Assembly (NCBI RefSeq): GCF_016808095.1
Contig: NC_068971.1
Span: forward strand, 51,167,631 to 51,231,630
DNA from: Vigna angularis
Taxonomy: Eukaryota > Streptophyta > Magnoliopsida > Fabales > Fabaceae
Direction: 5' to 3'
Length of the DNA stretch: 64,000 nt
The notes under the pieces are model-generated. The model had not been told where the DNA came from. It saw only the letters and a program-made list of their open reading frames with translations, and did no database searches. Of the stretch, positions 32,189 through 44,468 are shown piece by piece. The translations under genes and the position numbers were made by a program. Position 1 is the first letter of the stretch. Each line of letters opens with the position of its first letter.

Positions 32189-33628
32189 ATGTGTTGTTTA
32201 TTGTCCTTTTAATATTGCCAAGCCCAATTTTCATAAAATCTTAAACTATTTAATCCTTTTATTAACACTGATATGGTGTCAATAAAACTACACTTTTATG
32301 AATTAATGCGTGACAGCTTATACAGTTGTTACTTTTACTACCAAATAACTTTCATTATGACTGTGTAAAAGAATCGCATCTTAATGACCAATGATGATAA
32401 ATCATCACTTAAGAAGTCTCTAATAATTAGTTTACCATATTTTCCCATTTAGTAAGAGAAACATCAATCAAACACGTTTTACCAAGGCAGAGAAAATAAT
32501 TTAAGTAGGTAACGTGCATACCAAAATAAAAAAGATATTATTATGACTTCTTCATCATAAATTGTCATGATTAGCTCTTTCAGCGGGGAAAAGGAAAATG
32601 CATGCAGTGTTGGAAGTTGGCTGGCCAAAAAAATTAATATTTGATAATTTGATTAGATTTGCATGAAGTTGATTGGTAGAAAAAGAAGCTTCCTTTGTCC
32701 TTTATCAAATTTAAATATTATTTACTTTAATGGTACGATATATTTTCAAATATGTTTAGAACTGTATTGAGTTTTTGTTCAGCTTGTCTCATGATGTAAA
32801 TCAATGCAATGTGGTATGAACAAGCGAATAAGCAACGGTGAGTGATCATTTTTAGGATATTTTTTTCTTGCTTTTTCAACTTTTATGGCTATTAAAACTA
32901 AATTGAGATGTTGGGAAACGACATGGAATATCATAATATTTATTGAATACTATAATATTTGGTGCTTTTAATTTGGATAACTAAAAAGAACTTTATCACT
33001 TGTTCATAGAAGAGAAATTTAACACTGAATTCAAATATGATTACCTGTATCATGGTCTATTGCTTTATGTTTAATGTAAAGTTCATTCCTATTTTTTAAG
33101 ATTTTACAATTTAAAACATGTTTTAGTATGGGTAGTTGAATATATTTTTTTTTATAATTTTGTCTTGTGTTGTTCTTGTTTTTTTTATTTGGTCTCTAAT
33201 GTTTCTGTTCATCTAATATTGCTTAGATGGTATTTATAGAAGGTATTATGATACTAAAGTTATTAAGTGATAGACTAAAAAGGGTTAAGTGTAGTGATGC
33301 ATGTCTCATCAACATACCTTGACCTTTATTTATAGTTAGTGTTATGAATTTTAACCTTTTTGTTGTCCAAATCATGGTACAATCATACTTTAATCAACAT
33401 TAGTTGATTGGTTCGTGATTGTTATTGACTAAGTGTTAATCTGACCTTTATTCTGCAATTGGTCAATTTTGCTAGTTGGTCAGTCGGGCTGACTTATTAA
33501 CTATAAGGATATGTACAATAAATTGACTCCCTAAGCCTCAATAACTGTAATTGAGGAAAGAAAAGGTTTGAAAAGAATAAAAAGGAACCCAATGTTTGTG
33601 TATGTCAAATGTTAAGTCCAACCTGGAA
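32189..33628. other. Intergenic, AT-rich
   Basis: No exon, RNA gene or clear repeat recognised. Confidence 0.5.
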
Positions 33629-33866
33629 GGGTTCCTTGGTTGGAACTCGTCCTTAGTCGATGGAGTTTTCGAGAGGGGTTTCTTGGTTGGAACTCGCCTT
33701 TAGCCGAACATTTTAGTTTGATCGGGAGGGGTTCCTTAATGGGAACTCACCCTTATCAATGAAGTTTTCAGGAGGGGTTCTTTGGTTGAAACTTGCCCTT
33801 ACCCGAATGCTTTAGTCTGATCAGAGAGGTTCTTTGGTTGGAACTCACCCTTACCCAAATGTCTTA
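33629..33866. repeat. Degenerate ~50-bp tandem repeat, about 5 copies
   Basis: Five units start GGGTTCCTTGGTTGGAACTC or a close variant and continue with CCCTTA…. Unit lengths alternate between about 47 and 53 bp, so the true period may be about 100 bp (…GGAGTTTTC… then …TTTAGTYTGATC…). It lies about 100 bp upstream of the copia relic and may derive from a retroelement. Confidence 0.82.
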
Positions 33867-33971
33867 AGAAGATTTATAAGGATCAAAAGATCAACAATTT
33901 CTAATTATTATAAAGTGTATTTACAAGAATTAAATTATAAGATTGGAATCAAAAATGATTTTGAACGAGAA

Positions 33972-34615
33972 TAGATGAAGAATGTTCCATATGCTTTAGT
34001 TGTTGGAAGTCTAATGTATGTTTAGGTTTGCACCACATTTCACATTTTATAATTAGAGTTTTTGGAAGATATAAGAGTAATTCAGGTATTGACAACCATA
34101 AAGCTGCTGCAAGGAAGGTAATGAGGTATCCTTAAGGGTCAAAAGATTTCAAGCTCATATACAGACAAATTGATAGTTCAGAGGTGATGGCCTACTTCAA
34201 TTTAGACTTTGTTGGTTGCATTAACACCAGAAAATCCACATCTAGTTATGCAAACTAGTGGAACTATATCTTGGAGCAACAAAAAGCATACTTTGATTGC
34301 TACTTCCACAATGGAGGTTGAGTTTGTTTCTTATTTTGAGGCTTGGTGTATGGTTGAAGAGTTTTATATTTGGACTTAGAGTTGTGGATTCATATTATGA
34401 TAACTTTGTTGCAGAATTTATGGGTAAGAATAATAGAAGTAAAAGTCAAAGTAAGCACATTGATATTAAATATCTAGTCATAAGAGAATGTGTTAAGAAG
34501 TCACTCAACACGATAGCGTTGAATTGATGATTGTCAATCCCTTTATTAAAGGTGTGCCATTAAAGAATTTTAAGGATCATTTAGCACAAATGGAACCTAG
34601 TTCCACTGTTGTGGT
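33972..34615 (+). pseudogene. Ty1/copia polyprotein remnant (RT end and RNase H)
   Basis: In shifting + frames one can read NVPYALVVGSLMY (end of reverse transcriptase), then KLIYRQIDSSEVMAYFNLD and FVGCINTRKSTSSY, TSTMEVEFVS-like residues, LRVVDSYYDN and SKSQSKHIDIKYLVIRECV, then ELMIVNPFIKGVPLKNFKDH. This is the order of blocks in copia RNase H. Several stops and frameshifts interrupt it, so it is long dead. The ORF at 34297–34527 is one surviving piece. Confidence 0.88.
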
Positions 34616-34616
34616 A

Positions 34617-34996
34617 TGGATTGCAAAAGAATCCACGGATATTACCCGCGGGTAACGGATATTTTAATACCCGCTTCTAAACGGGTCGGGTGCAGGTATT
34701 AAACTATCCGCAAAAAATAAAAAAAATATATTAATTTTTATTTTTTAAAATTTAATTTAATTAAAAATAAAAATTAATTTATATTTATTAGGTTAAATTT
34801 AATTAAAATTAAATTTTAATTTATATTTAATTTACTTTATATTATATATATTTTTTGTAATTTTATTTAAAAAATGTATAAATTTTCTAAGCAGATACCT
34901 ATGTAGGTAGTGGGCAGGTTGCGTATCAGATTTTTTTTTGCGGGTCAGGTTGTAGGTAGACACTATCCGTGTCCGGCCCGATCCATTGTCATCCCT
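34617..34996. mobile_element. Palindromic TIR element (GGGATGACAA family)
   Basis: The left end reads GGATTGCAAAAGAATCCACG then GGATATTACCCGCGGG; the right end, on the minus strand, reads GGGATGACAATGGATCGGGC then CGGACACGGATAG. The arms are rich in CCCGC/GCGGG and enclose an A/T core. GTTGTG occurs on both flanks and may be part of a target duplication. It sits immediately after the copia relic. Probably a hAT-like or other non-autonomous element. Confidence 0.55.
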
Positions 34997-37900
34997 AGTT
35001 GTGACAATCATTAATTTTACTTTAATAAAACTTTTATTCAGTTTTTTCTCATTTTATTGTTGGTATATTTGTTTATTTTGAGAAATTTCATTTGACTCAA
35101 TAAAAATATGGTTTATTCATTATAATTAATACAGTCTTTGATGAGAGACTTGATACACTGTGATACATGAGAGATAATTCTTAATTTTTTTTAAGGATCT
35201 TTCACCAAGATCTTTGTATTTATTTTCTTGTATTCATTGATAATGGGACCAAATGCGAAATCTTTTGCAATTTTCCAAACATGTAGAATGATACGAGATA
35301 TTCACGTTAAATAAATTATTTTCATAATGATTAGTTCGGTCAATCAATTTTTAGAATTGTTATAATTTCCCAAAAATTTACAACAATTTATTATATCATC
35401 AGAGTTTATAAGAATTACGATTTAAAACTAAAAAAAAATACATTAAAGTTTCTCGTTACCCTATCCATGACGAAAGATTACTCCTTATTTTTTTTTTCGC
35501 ATTATCTTTTGCAAATTAAAAAATTGAATATCATGCAAGATGGACCAACAGAATCAATTAGTAATTCTCTTACGAGTGGATCCATTTCAACATGTTTATT
35601 ACGGACTAAAATCGAGTGAGTCATTCCATATTACTAGCTAAGCCGAAGATACTTTTCATTGTTTATATTTAATATTTCATTTATTCATTTATTTGTTTCT
35701 ATGAGTATGAATTTAGCAATCTCTGATTTAGAATTTAAAGTTTATTTTTTAATATATTTTTTCTCGTTTCATTTTTAGTCTAACTTAGAACTATGAAAAA
35801 ATAAAAGTTATAATCTGTCCTAAAAAAACATTGAAAGAGCTAAAAGAGAAATGTCTATTTAACTTGTTTGTTTTTCATGTCTTTAAAAACAATCCAAACA
35901 TCCTAAACAAAAACTGATTTAGTTTGAGTTCAATTAAACAATGCACAATATTTAAAGGGAATAACAACAATAATCCAGTTATGAAGAAAACTACTACTTT
36001 CGTTGATTGTGATTTTGAATATGATGGGATTAGGTTAACATTAATTGGTGATGCTGGGCATAGTACAGCTTCAAAATTGTAACATGGGAATTTTCAGAGG
36101 TAAACATTTGATATTCCAGCTGCACATAATTAATGCTTGTCGCGCAGAGGAAGAAAAACAAATTCTTGTTTCTGTGAGGGTCCCTTCATTCACTCCCAAT
36201 ATTATGTTTTCTGCTCACACTATGCAATTCCCCTTTCCTTTCTGTTATACACACTCATCTCTTTTAATGCCACACCCATTTATTTATTCTACAACTCATT
36301 TAAATCAATCCAGACCCATTCAAAATAATAATTTATTTTAATATAATTTATTTATATATCTGTACCTTTTATTATTGTAGCATCAGAGCATATTCCTTCG
36401 TTATAAAGAACTAAAAGAAAAATGAAATTTTTTTCTCTTATTAAATTTCCATGAATATTCATGGCAAAAATGTCATGTAGAAACATTAACAAAATCCGAA
36501 TCCAATTATATAAAAAATTTACACCATTTTTTATCCAAAATTTTAAGATAATGAATTAACAGCATTCATGTGTATATATATATATATATATAATGTTCTA
36601 TATTCTTAAATTTATCCAATATGACACTTGGATTCAGGGGATTCCAAACAATATATATGTTTGACACCCAAAGTATGTATAATAACATAATATCCGGGAA
36701 AAAAAACAGGAAGAGATTTCTAAAATCAATTTTGAACCTGTGTATATTGTGAATAGGTAGGCTGAAAAGTTGACACGTTTGAATATAACATTAAAATAGA
36801 TACAGCAATCTCAGCTGTATGACATTAAACTGATGTCTGTGTTGTGCATGGTGTGAAACCGTGAAACTCCTTTATGACTATGTCGCGTCGCAGTACACTA
36901 TGTACAACGTCAATACACTCGCATTTTGTCTATTTATCCATCGTCTCGTCATCGTCTTCCTCCATTTATCAATAAAATGGATTCTAGAATTGCATCTATT
37001 TATAAACTACGAATTAGTCTTATCTTTAGTCGATATATGATACGAGACTTCCAACACCTTAACATAAACACCGTTACGCTAACCCTATCTTCGTTAACTT
37101 TACATGTAAACTCTTCAAATCACGAATGATGTTGGAAAAGTGAATATAATGGTTTAGGTTTTGCCAAAACATAAATGTTATACATTTACGTGTACTGTAG
37201 GTATGTACCTTGAGTGTCCCAGCCCCACTTCCGCTCAGCTGTTTCCATTTTCATAGATTCTCCTTCCTTTAAACCACATCAACTATTTCGGGGTGATCAA
37301 TGCCTCTGTAAATGCATGCCTCGCCATCTCCAAATCTATGGTCCAAATGCTTTCTAAAATAATTGTGCAGCTACCCATCGTATTAGGTTTTATGGTTTGT
37401 CTCTGCCCTCTATATCAGTCATTGAATATAGTCGCAATTAATTTCGTCCTTTCAAAAATTTTTATTTTCAAATACTTTATACTCACATTTATTATACCTA
37501 TAAAAGAAATTATATGCATTAAATGAAGATATGGGTGCGTGTTAAGAATACATTCTGTTTTGCTATTTTTTTTAAAGATTATATGCACACATCCTTTCAG
37601 ATAAAAATAAATGGAGTTATTGTGATAGACTTTTCTTTTAAATTTGATGTAACTATATATTTAAAATATAAACTTGAAAGCATCAGATAAGTTAAAATGA
37701 CTTTGTATCAATTGATAATTTACAGTTAATAGTACAAACAATATGGTATAGAAAAAGAACAAGAAGAGAGAACTGAGCAGTAAGAAAATATGACTTTGAT
37801 ACTGCTATTTAGTTTTTTAATAGGGTTATAACGGAGTATTTTTTTATTGAATCTAACAACTTTTTTACAACAGGACACATATAGTCACTTCATTGGTATG

Positions 37901-38200
37901 CTTGAATTTAATTTTAAAAAAAATATTTGAAACGTACTAATCACATGCTATGTTTTATAAAAAATTTGTCAAAAAAAAAAGTTGTTAAATTTTTTTTTTC
38001 ATTTCTTATTACTGATCAATGATATACTCTATTAGAAGTTGGTTCATTTAGCGTTTTTAGTTCATTCCTATGTTTTAGGTTATATTGTTTTTCTTCTCCT
38101 TGTTTATACAGATGTAATGGGAATAACCATGAATAGAAAAGTTTATACGTAACTCTTTTTTAAGTTGTTATCCTCTTTGGTAAAAATAATAGTCATAAAA
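34997..38200. other. Intergenic, AT-rich
   Basis: No exon or RNA gene recognised. A segment around 37018–37058 (TTAGTCTTATCTTTAGTCGA… GAGACTTCCAACA) resembles one arm of the 157-bp element at 10373–10529 and may be a degenerate half copy. Confidence 0.5.
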
Positions 38201-38222
38201 GTGTATATATACCTCAGTTTTC

Positions 38223-38230
38223 TATATATA
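38223..38230 (+). promoter_or_regulatory. Candidate TATA box of the ASG8-like gene
   Basis: TATATATA at 38223, with a second TATATATA near 38204. A start about 30 bp downstream gives a leader of some 380 bases before the ATG at 38633. Confidence 0.4.
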
Positions 38231-38533
38231 CACCATATTACCATCACTTCAAAATTTGACTAGGTGTCCACTTACAATGATTATAAATAAAATAACGATC
38301 CTGTCAGAAAGTAGGAGAAGAAGCTAGTTGTTTTCATTGTTGAGTAACGTGAACACTTCAATTTTATATTTCCCAACTGTCGGGTCCTGCAAACCAAACA
38401 TAACATTGCCGTAGTCTGTCTACACACAAATTACTAGAAAATAGCTATCACACACCTTGTTTTTGGCTCTCTTCTCAGATCTTGAGGCATCTAGATCTGA
38501 GTTTAAGCCAACACAACACACACACACACACGA

Positions 38534-38635
38534 ACACTTGTGTTTGAGTGTATTCACTATCCACCAAAAACATGGCTGAATCTCACAAACACACTTGTGT
38601 TTGAGTTTATTATTCACTGTATCCACACCAAAATG
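38534..38635 (+). repeat. Duplicated leader segment
   Basis: ACACTTGTGTTTGAGTGTAT… ending AACATG (38534–38574) is repeated as ACACTTGTGTTTGAGTTTAT… ending AAAATG (38591–38635). Each copy ends in an ATG; the second is the main start codon and the first starts a short uORF. Confidence 0.88.
38572..38604 (+). CDS. Upstream ORF of the ASG8-like gene (10 codons)
   Basis: ATG at 38572 opens a frame encoding MAESHKHTCV and a TGA at 38602–38604, 28 bases before the main ATG. It lies in the same frame register as neither a known peptide nor the main ORF product. It could lower translation of the main ORF. Whether the transcript includes it is not known. Confidence 0.4.
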   Translation: MAESHKHTCV

Positions 38636-39136
38636 TTGAGTGAGAGTGGCAACAATCGCTCGTCCAAAATGTCCTTCAGAATAACAAAGGATGATAGGTT
38701 CTTGTCAAGGCTAATGGCCAAGGAAGCCACCACCCCAAACTCCTCTTCAAGGATCTTCTATTACGGAGAAACTTCAGTTGCTGTTCCTTTCACCTGGGAG
38801 GCACAACCTGGTACTCCCAAACACCCATTGTCTGACATATCTCTACCACCTCTCACACCCCCACCTTCCTATTTTTCAAACTTACACAGTGTCAAGGGAA
38901 GAAGCTCCAAGCCCAACAACATGTTCTCAACCATTCTGCCAAGGCTTTTAGGGCAAAGAAAGTCTCATCATGAGTCGCCACCAACATCTTCTAGGTCACC
39001 TTCCTCTTCATCTTCATCTTCGTCATCGCCCTCGTTCTCACACCCTTTGAAACACAAATGTTCCAATGGATTTAGATGGTGCTATCCTTTTGGGAACACG
39101 ATCGGCAACGTAAATGTAAGCCATGGTGCCGACTAG
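38633..39136 (+). CDS. Small DUF688-like protein, ASG8-like
   Basis: A single-exon frame from ATG 38633 gives 167 residues; a second Met (38669, MSFRITKDDRF) would give 155. The hallmark is GETSVAVPFTWEAQPGTPKH at about 47–66, a conserved block of plant DUF688-type proteins, followed by Pro-rich LPPLTPPPSYF, a basic segment and a Ser run (about 120–134). No signal peptide or membrane helix is seen. From memory it resembles Arabidopsis ASG8 (Altered Seed Germination 8), a neighbour of a WEB gene there. The molecular function is unknown. The in-frame region upstream to 38540 is the duplicated leader, so I do not count it as coding. Confidence 0.8.
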   Translation: MLSESGNNRSSKMSFRITKDDRFLSRLMAKEATTPNSSSRIFYYGETSVAVPFTWEAQPGTPKHPLSDISLPPLTPPPSYFSNLHSVKGRSSKPNNMFSTILPRLLGQRKSHHESPPTSSRSPSSSSSSSSSPSFSHPLKHKCSNGFRWCYPFGNTIGNVNVSHGAD

Positions 39137-42100
39137 TTTGTTTAATCGATTGTTGGAAATTTGTTGTTCAGCATTGTTTTAATATTGTAGAAATTCTCCA
39201 ACTTTATGTAGTCGTTAATCAGTACTTTCTCTTTTCCACTCGTTGATTCTGTACTTCCCCTCTTCTTTCTAGGATCGCTGCCTGAAAATCACGCAAAGCT
39301 TGGTAGCTTGTATTATAAATTCTTGAGTGTTATTTTTTAGAATTTTCTCTAGGATAAAATTCTAACTGTGCTCAGAATTCAATTACATGTTTTATGTAGA
39401 AGCTGTTCATTACAAAGATCGTATACTAAAAATTTATAGCAGTACAGACCACTTCGCTTTTAACAATAAAAAAAAGTTTAGTTAAGTTTCTGGCGATAAA
39501 TTTAAATATTTTTGATTGAGTTTTTATTAAAAGATAAATTCGTGATTAAGTACTCACAATTTTTTTATATTTTTTAATTAAATTTTTGTTATAATATTAT
39601 AATTAAATATAAAAATAATATTGAAATTAATATAAAATTATGAACGATTTTTATTCTTCTCGTTAAAAATATGTTTGAATAACGAGATTATAATATTTAT
39701 CTTCATCATTTACGGTGATCACCCAGAACTCTCTGAATCATCACCATTAAATTAATCATGATTAGTTTAGGGAAATTGGTGAGACTACCCATCGAATTGA
39801 GTCAGGTTCGGATATCTTAACACTTTATAATTTTTTTTATTTTTTTTATTTTTTTTATTTTAGCTTTTCTTGATGATTTTAAATATGATATAGATTTAGT
39901 TTGATTGTGTAAAATAATATTGTCAAAAGATATTTATTTTTAATTTTTGTTGAAGGAAAAGTTTTTTATCATATCCCAATTATTTTGGATAATTTGGAAA
40001 TGTCATATTATTAAAATAACAAATAAATATAGAAAATAGTTCATAATGCGTATTGATCGATTATATTTATAATATAAGTCAAATTCATAGAAAAAATAAA
40101 TATTAAATGCTATAGAAGGCCAATTACCAAAACAATGTTAATATTATTGTATCACTTGCATAGATAGCTCATTTCGTTTCTTATTCTTAAATCACATTTT
40201 ATTATTCTTCATTAGCCATTGTTATTCTTCATTATCAATAGTGTCACTATCATTTCCTCCATAAATTTCCCTAAAAATATCTATATCTCATAAATTTACC
40301 GTTTTAATGTAATTATGAAGTATCATAAACATGCTCATATACAATTGAAATGAATTTTAAGTTTAAAACTTTTCATACTTCCTAAGATGTTCTTCTAATC
40401 AGATTGGGCTTCCAATCATGGGCTTTAATCATTGCTCAAAAGGCAATTGCTTTCGGCATACCATCAAATTTCTTTCTACACCCCCACAATTTACTGAAAA
40501 TACTTAAATACCTTTCGCCATTGTATCACATCTAAAGTTGTCAACTTGATTCATCATACATGAGTCAACCTTAATCCACTTGAAAAAGACTCCTTTTAGG
40601 AGGCTCCCTTAAGTGAAGACAAAAAAAAAAAACCTAGCGTCAAAGTCCTCTTTCAAATGGATTATAATTAAGGTTAAAATGGATATGGTCTTCTTCCAAT
40701 ACTTTAATTAACTTTTAGAAATCATATAATGTATGTACACATATAAAATTATATATTTTATTAGATAGTCTAATAATATGTTGTAATTTTATTATATTTA
40801 AATCAATATTTTTATATCATACTGATTATTATGTTATTATGTAAAATATATAATATATAGTTTAATACACTTCTTGATAATAATCTATTTATTAATTTTG
40901 TCAATTTTTTAAAAAATAAAACTTATAGTATTTAATAAAACAGTATGTTGTGATAAAGTTTCAAACACGATAGAATAAACATGAAGTCTAGCAAAAATGC
41001 AAGAATATAAGTTACAATGCTGATCAATTACAAGGTTCACTCCTGGTGTACACTTGCAGTCATGGGGAGGATTAAAAAAATCAACCATCTTGCAATTATT
41101 TACGCTACCTCTTTTATAAATCATTAGAGTCAAACACAAATTCATTCCATAAATCATTAGAGTCAAACACAAATTTATTCCATAATCTGTTTGCACAAAT
41201 GCATGTAAATAGTAAATTCATTCCAAACGAACACAATATTAAGAATAGATTGAGAATATAAACTTGTCCATTGATTATTTTTCAAAATTTAAAAATTTAT
41301 TTTATAAATTTAATTTGAATGAAAATTTTTAATGAAAAAAATATATCCATAATTTAGTCTAAATTTCATCTAAATATTATTTTCAATTTAATGACAAAGG
41401 AATTGAATTTATAAAAAAACTGACAATAAAAAGAGACATATTTTATTTTTTTAAAAAAACACTAAATTCTTCAAAAGTTATATGGACCAATCACAACTTC
41501 TTAATTTTTTTTGACTATTTTTAAAAGGGGTGGATAATTGGACTCGTATGTCTAATCATTTGTTTATTAAGTTTGAAGGTTACCTTACATGAGATAAACC
41601 TTACCTACTAATTTGACAAATTATGATTTTTTAAATTGAACCAGTCCAATTGTCGCCCTTTAAAAAGAAATTAGATTTAAAAGCATTATAACTTCTTAGT
41701 GCATTCTTGATTTTCAATTTGATACTTTCAAACTTGATAATTGAAATACTTTTATTTTCTAATATAGGGCCAAAACCGGATAAAAAGAGATTTCACAAAA
41801 AACAAAGGTGGTTTTTATAAATATTATATACCAAAGTATTTCATTTTTATCGGCATTTATATACGAAAGTTGCTTTAATATAAATTAATTACCCTCTATT
41901 TTTATTGTTTTATTTGTAAAAGTATAAATAGATTAAATAAATTTTAAGTATTATTAAATGGATTCTAAATTTAATTCAATCTCACAATATTAATTTACAT
42001 TTATTTATATATTATATATTATGAAATCGTTCGGACTTCTAGTAGAATTAATTAATTTTTTTATAAATATATTTGAATGTAACATTTCAGATTGTTTGGA

Positions 42101-43710
42101 AACAAAATATAAATTGCTTTTATATTTTTTGTTTTTTCCTTTAGATTTTCATTGAGTAACAATTAACCACTCATGCAATCAATTTTTCTCTCTATACAAA
42201 AACTACAATCTTGTCATCCTTCTTATTAGTTACTCACTTAAAATAAATTTTAATTATTTAAAGAAGTTTCATTTCATCCAACATACTTCTATATAAACAA
42301 ATATTCAAACACAAATTATATTTTATGAATCTCATTTAGACCAAATTAAGTTCTTAACATGTTTTTACCTCAAACTTAAGTTCTTTCCCATTTTTTTTGA
42401 CTTTTTTCTTTACATGCCATGTTCAATTATCTGAAAAGTCAACTTTGATTTCCAAAATATAAACAATTTATTTTTATTAAAAATAAATAAAGAGTCGTCA
42501 ACAGTTGAAAGTTTACGCCAGAAATGTCAAATAGAATGCTTCAATAATTCTTCTACAAACTATTTGTATTATATTATGGATGACAATACGAGTTGACGAT
42601 ACAAATTTTAAAAAATAATAAAAATGGTCAACGTAATGCATAATTTTTTTAATCACAAAATTCGGTGTCTCGTTAAAAATAAGTATCCAGTGTAAAAATA
42701 ATAGTTAGAAAGATAGAAAAAATACATATTAAAAAAATTAACAAATAAAATTATTATTCTTAATTTTGATTGCTTTAAAAAATAAAAGTAAAATAAATTT
42801 AAATACAAAATTAAATATGCAATTTTAAATTTAAATCATGCTAATAAAAATAATTTTAATTATAATAGCTTGATATATAAATTATGAAATATGTACTTTA
42901 AAAAATAGTATTATTTTGATGTAAAAATACAAATACTATTTTAAAAAATCACAACTCATACGAATGGTTTGACTTGAGTTTAAATCACTTTCTTTGTTTG
43001 ATTTCGTCGATTTTGTACTTTATTTGACCGTTATACAGAAACAGATGTATTTAATAGTTGTAAAGGATTATAATTTATCTTTTGAATAATGTTTTTTCTA
43101 GAAGAGTCTTTGGAGAATAAGAAAGGTAAAACCCTCATAACTTCATAAACACAAAGTTAATTAATCTATAAAGAAATTCTGGATATTCGATTAAATGTAT
43201 TTTTTTAAAAAGAGATAGACATATAGTACCAAAAAATATTGTACCTTTTACAATTGTGCTAATTTTTTGTATTGTGTTATTATGTATTTGGGTAGTGATA
43301 AGTTTTGCATATTTGGGTAGTGGTCACATGTGATCATGGGTTGGGCCTTTTAATATAAATATTGTTATTAATCTTTTTGTATGATAAGAAATATCCCAAT
43401 GTCATCCAATCATTACATTCTCGTGCATTGTTGACCAACGAAACTTGTAGTAAGTGGTTGACCTTTTTATTATTTCAAAACACTAATGATATTGAGTACT
43501 TATCTACAGAAATATCTCATAAAACTATTTGGTTAATATCTATAAAAACAAAATAATTTTTCTTTAAATTAATGATTTATACATACTTAAGAAATCATCT
43601 GTTATTACTATAGTTTCTTTTGAAAAATAATAAAATATTAAATATTTTAATTTTGTTCTGCCCGTAAATTTGGGCTGGGTTTAACTCAGGCCATGTTCAA
43701 TATTGATTAT
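39137..43710. other. Intergenic, very AT-rich
   Basis: Contains the 3' flank of the ASG8-like gene and otherwise long AT-rich DNA with simple T-rich runs (39828–39863). No exon, RNA gene or complete element recognised. A minus-strand ORF at 40909–41196 is unlike any family I know. Confidence 0.5.
41117..41182. repeat. 33-bp tandem duplication
   Basis: TAAATCATTAGAGTCAAACA… ending TTCATTCCA occupies 41117–41149 and recurs at 41150–41182 with one base changed. Confidence 0.93.
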
Positions 43711-43719
43711 TTTTGTCAT

Positions 43720-44459
43720 GGGTGTTGCTACTTCCACCACCATCCTATATTTCCTCCACCTCCCTGCATTATTTTAAATATAATTATATCTTTAAGTTAA
43801 AAAGATTTTTACTTTTACTCTATTTTCAATAATTAATAATTTGAAACCCTAATTTTACTTTCCCAGCACCCATCCACGGAACTCTCTTCTCCTTTCCCCA
43901 TTTCCGTTTCACCTCCCACACTTCCATTCCTTTTTCTTTCCAGTTTTTTTTGTTTGAAAGCTTCCATTGCCGCTATGGTGTGAAGGAGCGTCGCCGCTAA
44001 GGTGTGGAGGAACATCAAGGAGCGTCCAGAGCATCAACCAGCGTGAGGAAGTATACATCAACGGAGGTGACATCCTTTGACGGATGTCACATCCGTTTAA
44101 AGGTTACGTTTTTTATTTTAGGGTTTTATTTCAAGGTTTATTACCACTTCACGCATTGCACCACGAGAGCGACATTGCACCACGAGAGCGACACTGCACC
44201 ACGAGAGGGAGACTGCTTGATAATTCTTTCCACTACCACCAACCTTTGCAACTAAAGAATGAGAGGAAGAAATATAATATGTTAAAATGAAAGAAAAGTA
44301 TTTTACTCATGTATTGGACTAGAATAAGTTATTAGTGAAATAGGTTGTGAATGGGTAAAATTAAAAAATAATAATCTTAAAAATAAAATTTTACTGAGAA
44401 ACAAAATAGTAAAGGGGAGATGAAGGGAGAAAAGTGTGGTGGTGAAAGGAGAAACACCC
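43720..44459. mobile_element. Second Mutator-type non-autonomous element
   Basis: A 740-bp unit starts GGGTGTTGCTACTTCCACCA and ends in the complement of GGGTGTTTCTCCTTTCACCA. It is flanked by a perfect 9-bp duplication TTTTGTCAT (43711–43719 and 44460–44468). The inversion continues less strictly for about 100 bp on each side (ATTATTTTT…/TTTTACTATTTT). It codes for no transposase. The centre is richer in GC and contains a 19-bp triplication and a local inversion (GACATCC…GGATGTC). Ends differ from those of the element at 22121–24477, so it is another family. Confidence 0.85.
44158..44212. repeat. 19-bp tandem repeat, 3 copies
   Basis: GCACCACGAGAGCGACAYT occurs at 44158 and 44177, with a partial third copy GCACCACGAGAGGGA from 44196. 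It lies inside the second Mutator-type element. Confidence 0.92.
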
Positions 44460-44468
44460 TTTTGTCAT

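Noticed and set aside
40909..41196. Minus-strand ORF with a Cys-containing segment (NNCKMVDFFNPPHDCKC)
   Set aside because: No family recognised, includes a 33-bp duplication, in gene-poor DNA; could be a captured exon but unsupported.
43833..44290. Three ORFs of 61–83 codons on both strands
   Set aside because: They lie inside the second Mutator-type element and translate its repeats.
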